This document shows positions 5,061 to 5,898 of a DNA stretch of 5,898 nt, one piece after another. Source of the DNA: CACORA01 sp044234625 (GTDB lineage Bacteria > Planctomycetota > Planctomycetia > Pirellulales > UBA1268); assembly GCA_044234625.1 (NCBI GenBank), contig JBIIIP010000138.1, forward strand, positions 1 to 5,898, written 5' to 3'. A model generated the notes under the pieces. The model ran no database searches, was not told where the DNA came from, and saw only the letters and a program-made list of their open reading frames with translations. Position 1 is the stretch's first letter. Each line of letters begins with the position of its first letter. The translations under genes and the position numbers were made by a program.

Positions 5061-5822
5061 ATGAAGGTCGAGCTGATTCCGTCGTGCATTCCGGGCGGCG
5101 ATGCACAGTTGCTCGTCTCGTTTCTCGTGAACGATGCCGTGGCCGTCGATGCCGGAGCCCTCGGCCTGCTCGCCGACATCGACCGGCAGCGTCGGGTGCG
5201 GCACGTGTTCCTCACGCATCAACACCTCGACCACATCGCCACACTGCCGCTGTTCCTCGAGACGGTCCACGAGCCCGGCCCCGACTGCGTGGAAGTTCTC
5301 GGCTCGGACGTGGTGCTCGATCACATCCGCCGCGATATCTTCAATGACCGGGTGTGGCCCGACTTCTTCGCGCTCTCGACGGACGAGGAGCGGTTCGTGC
5401 GGGGCACGCCCCTCGAGGCGGGAGTGCCCGTCGTTCGGGCCGGTCTCACCATCACGCCGCTGCCCGTGTCGCACAGCACCGAGACGCTCGGTCTGCTCGT
5501 GGATGACGGCAGGGTGGCGGTGGCATTTCCATCCGACACGGGGCCGACGGTAGGGTTCTGGCGAGGGATCGCCGCCTGCCCGCGACTCGAGGCCGTGTTC
5601 TTGGAGTGCAGTTTTCCGGATCGGCTGGCGGCGCTCGCGGCACATACGGGCCATCTCTGCCCGTCCACGTTTGCCGCCGAGGTAAGAAAGGTCGGGCGAA
5701 ACATCCGCTGGATCGTCGTCCACCGGAAGGCCGCCTCTGCTGCGGAGATTGCCCACGAACTGGAGTCGCTGAGGCTCCCGGCCGTGGAACTGGTCCGGCC
5801 CGGGGTGGTCTACCAATTCTGA
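5061..5822 (+). CDS. Metallo-beta-lactamase-fold hydrolase, class II cyclic-nucleotide phosphodiesterase-like
   Basis: Probably a di-zinc phosphodiesterase; cyclic-nucleotide hydrolysis is suggested by family resemblance only. Seen (253 residues from this start): the metal motif THQHLDH (52-58; H53, H55, D57, H58), H138 in PLPVSHSTET, D159 in FPSDTGPT and H221 in IVVHRK complete the set of metal ligands expected for the fold. LECSFPD (181-187) followed by TGHLCPSTFAAE (196-207) and the terminal HRKA resemble class II PDEs, which carry an ECSF, a GHL-P and an H-x-KP stretch. The HxHLDHI core fits the class II signature, but T61 stands where I recall Gly or Ser. No signal peptide is present, so it is cytoplasmic. 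It lies 98 nt downstream of the transporter with its own Shine-Dalgarno. Alternatives: an RNase Z-like or other MBL hydrolase; no tRNase exosite is visible. A hairpin with a T-run follows the stop codon. Confidence 0.85.
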   Translation: MKVELIPSCIPGGDAQLLVSFLVNDAVAVDAGALGLLADIDRQRRVRHVFLTHQHLDHIATLPLFLETVHEPGPDCVEVLGSDVVLDHIRRDIFNDRVWPDFFALSTDEERFVRGTPLEAGVPVVRAGLTITPLPVSHSTETLGLLVDDGRVAVAFPSDTGPTVGFWRGIAACPRLEAVFLECSFPDRLAALAAHTGHLCPSTFAAEVRKVGRNIRWIVVHRKAASAAEIAHELESLRLPAVELVRPGVVYQF

Positions 5823-5898
5823 TTGACGTCCTCCCGGTTTCTGGATTCATCCGGGGGGTTAGGTTTTTCACCTGTGACCTCACCAGAAAACTCTTTGG
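5810..5898 (-). CDS. Possible C-terminus of a convergent gene entering from the right (doubtful)
   Basis: Seen: on the minus strand one frame is open from the window edge to TAG at 5810-5812, giving 28 residues that end GEKPNPPDESRNREDVNQNW. The composition is hydrophilic and protein-like, and the frame would overlap the end of the phosphodiesterase-like gene by 13 bp. Against it: third-position G/C is only about half, well below the other genes here, and 28 open codons are not significant. The same bases also contain the putative terminator. No family can be named. Confidence 0.18.
   Translation of the reverse strand, partial: KEFSGEVTGEKPNPPDESRNREDVNQNW
5830..5868 (+). terminator. Plausible intrinsic terminator after the phosphodiesterase-like gene
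   Basis: Seen: CCTCCCGG (5830-5837) pairs with CCGGGGGG (5851-5858) over eight positions, with one T-G wobble. The loop is 13 nt, and the downstream strand TTAGGTTTTT ends in five T (5864-5868). It begins 8 nt after the stop codon, which suits a transcription end. The large loop and the gap between stem and T-run weaken it. Confidence 0.45.

Noticed and set aside
1..5898. tRNA, rRNA, riboswitch, CRISPR array, insertion sequence
   Set aside because: No conserved RNA signatures, regularly spaced repeats, transposase-like protein or terminal inverted repeats were seen on either strand.

Overview
This window is about 5.9 kb of GC-rich bacterial DNA with strong third-position G/C preference. It holds four minus-strand genes (one cut by the left edge) and two plus-strand genes, all chromosomal in character. 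No RNA gene, CRISPR array, insertion sequence or tandem repeat is visible, and no stretch over 300 bases lacks a gene. The best guess for the source is a planctomycete-like bacterium. The reasons are a secreted SnoaL-like/lipocalin-like protein next to a secreted RP/Gly-rich protein, loosely packed genes with 40-190 nt gaps, and high GC. That assignment is an inference from gene style, not a search result.

Left block, minus strand, read from right to left: an SDR oxidoreductase (2790-3581), an ATP-grasp ligase related to cyanophycin synthetase (1224-2597), a secreted two-domain protein with a SnoaL/DUF4440-like N-terminal half (193-1128), and the first 49 codons of a secreted Gly/Arg-Pro-rich protein (1-148). 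The gaps are 192, 97 and 44 nt. The 192-nt gap carries a 27-bp interrupted palindrome just upstream of the ligase start. The 97-nt gap carries a stem-loop, and a -35/-10 pair overlaps the ligase stop codon. These suggest that the ligase and the secreted pair have their own control rather than forming one tight operon.

Right block, plus strand: a 12-helix MFS transporter of the UMF1/Atg22-like type (3700-4962) and a metallo-beta-lactamase-fold hydrolase resembling class II cyclic-nucleotide phosphodiesterases (5061-5822). The transporter and the SDR diverge from a 118-bp shared region. The hydrolase has its own Shine-Dalgarno site and a possible -10 element, and is followed by a plausible intrinsic terminator.

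The most unusual object is the ATP-grasp protein. It matches the ATP-grasp core of cyanophycin synthetases but lacks the N-terminal domain. It continues into what looks like a shrunken Mur-ligase domain whose ATP-binding loop and following catalytic segment have been replaced. Its neighbours, an SDR and a divergent MFS pump, loosely recall dipeptide biosynthesis and export loci, but no pathway can be established from sequence alone.
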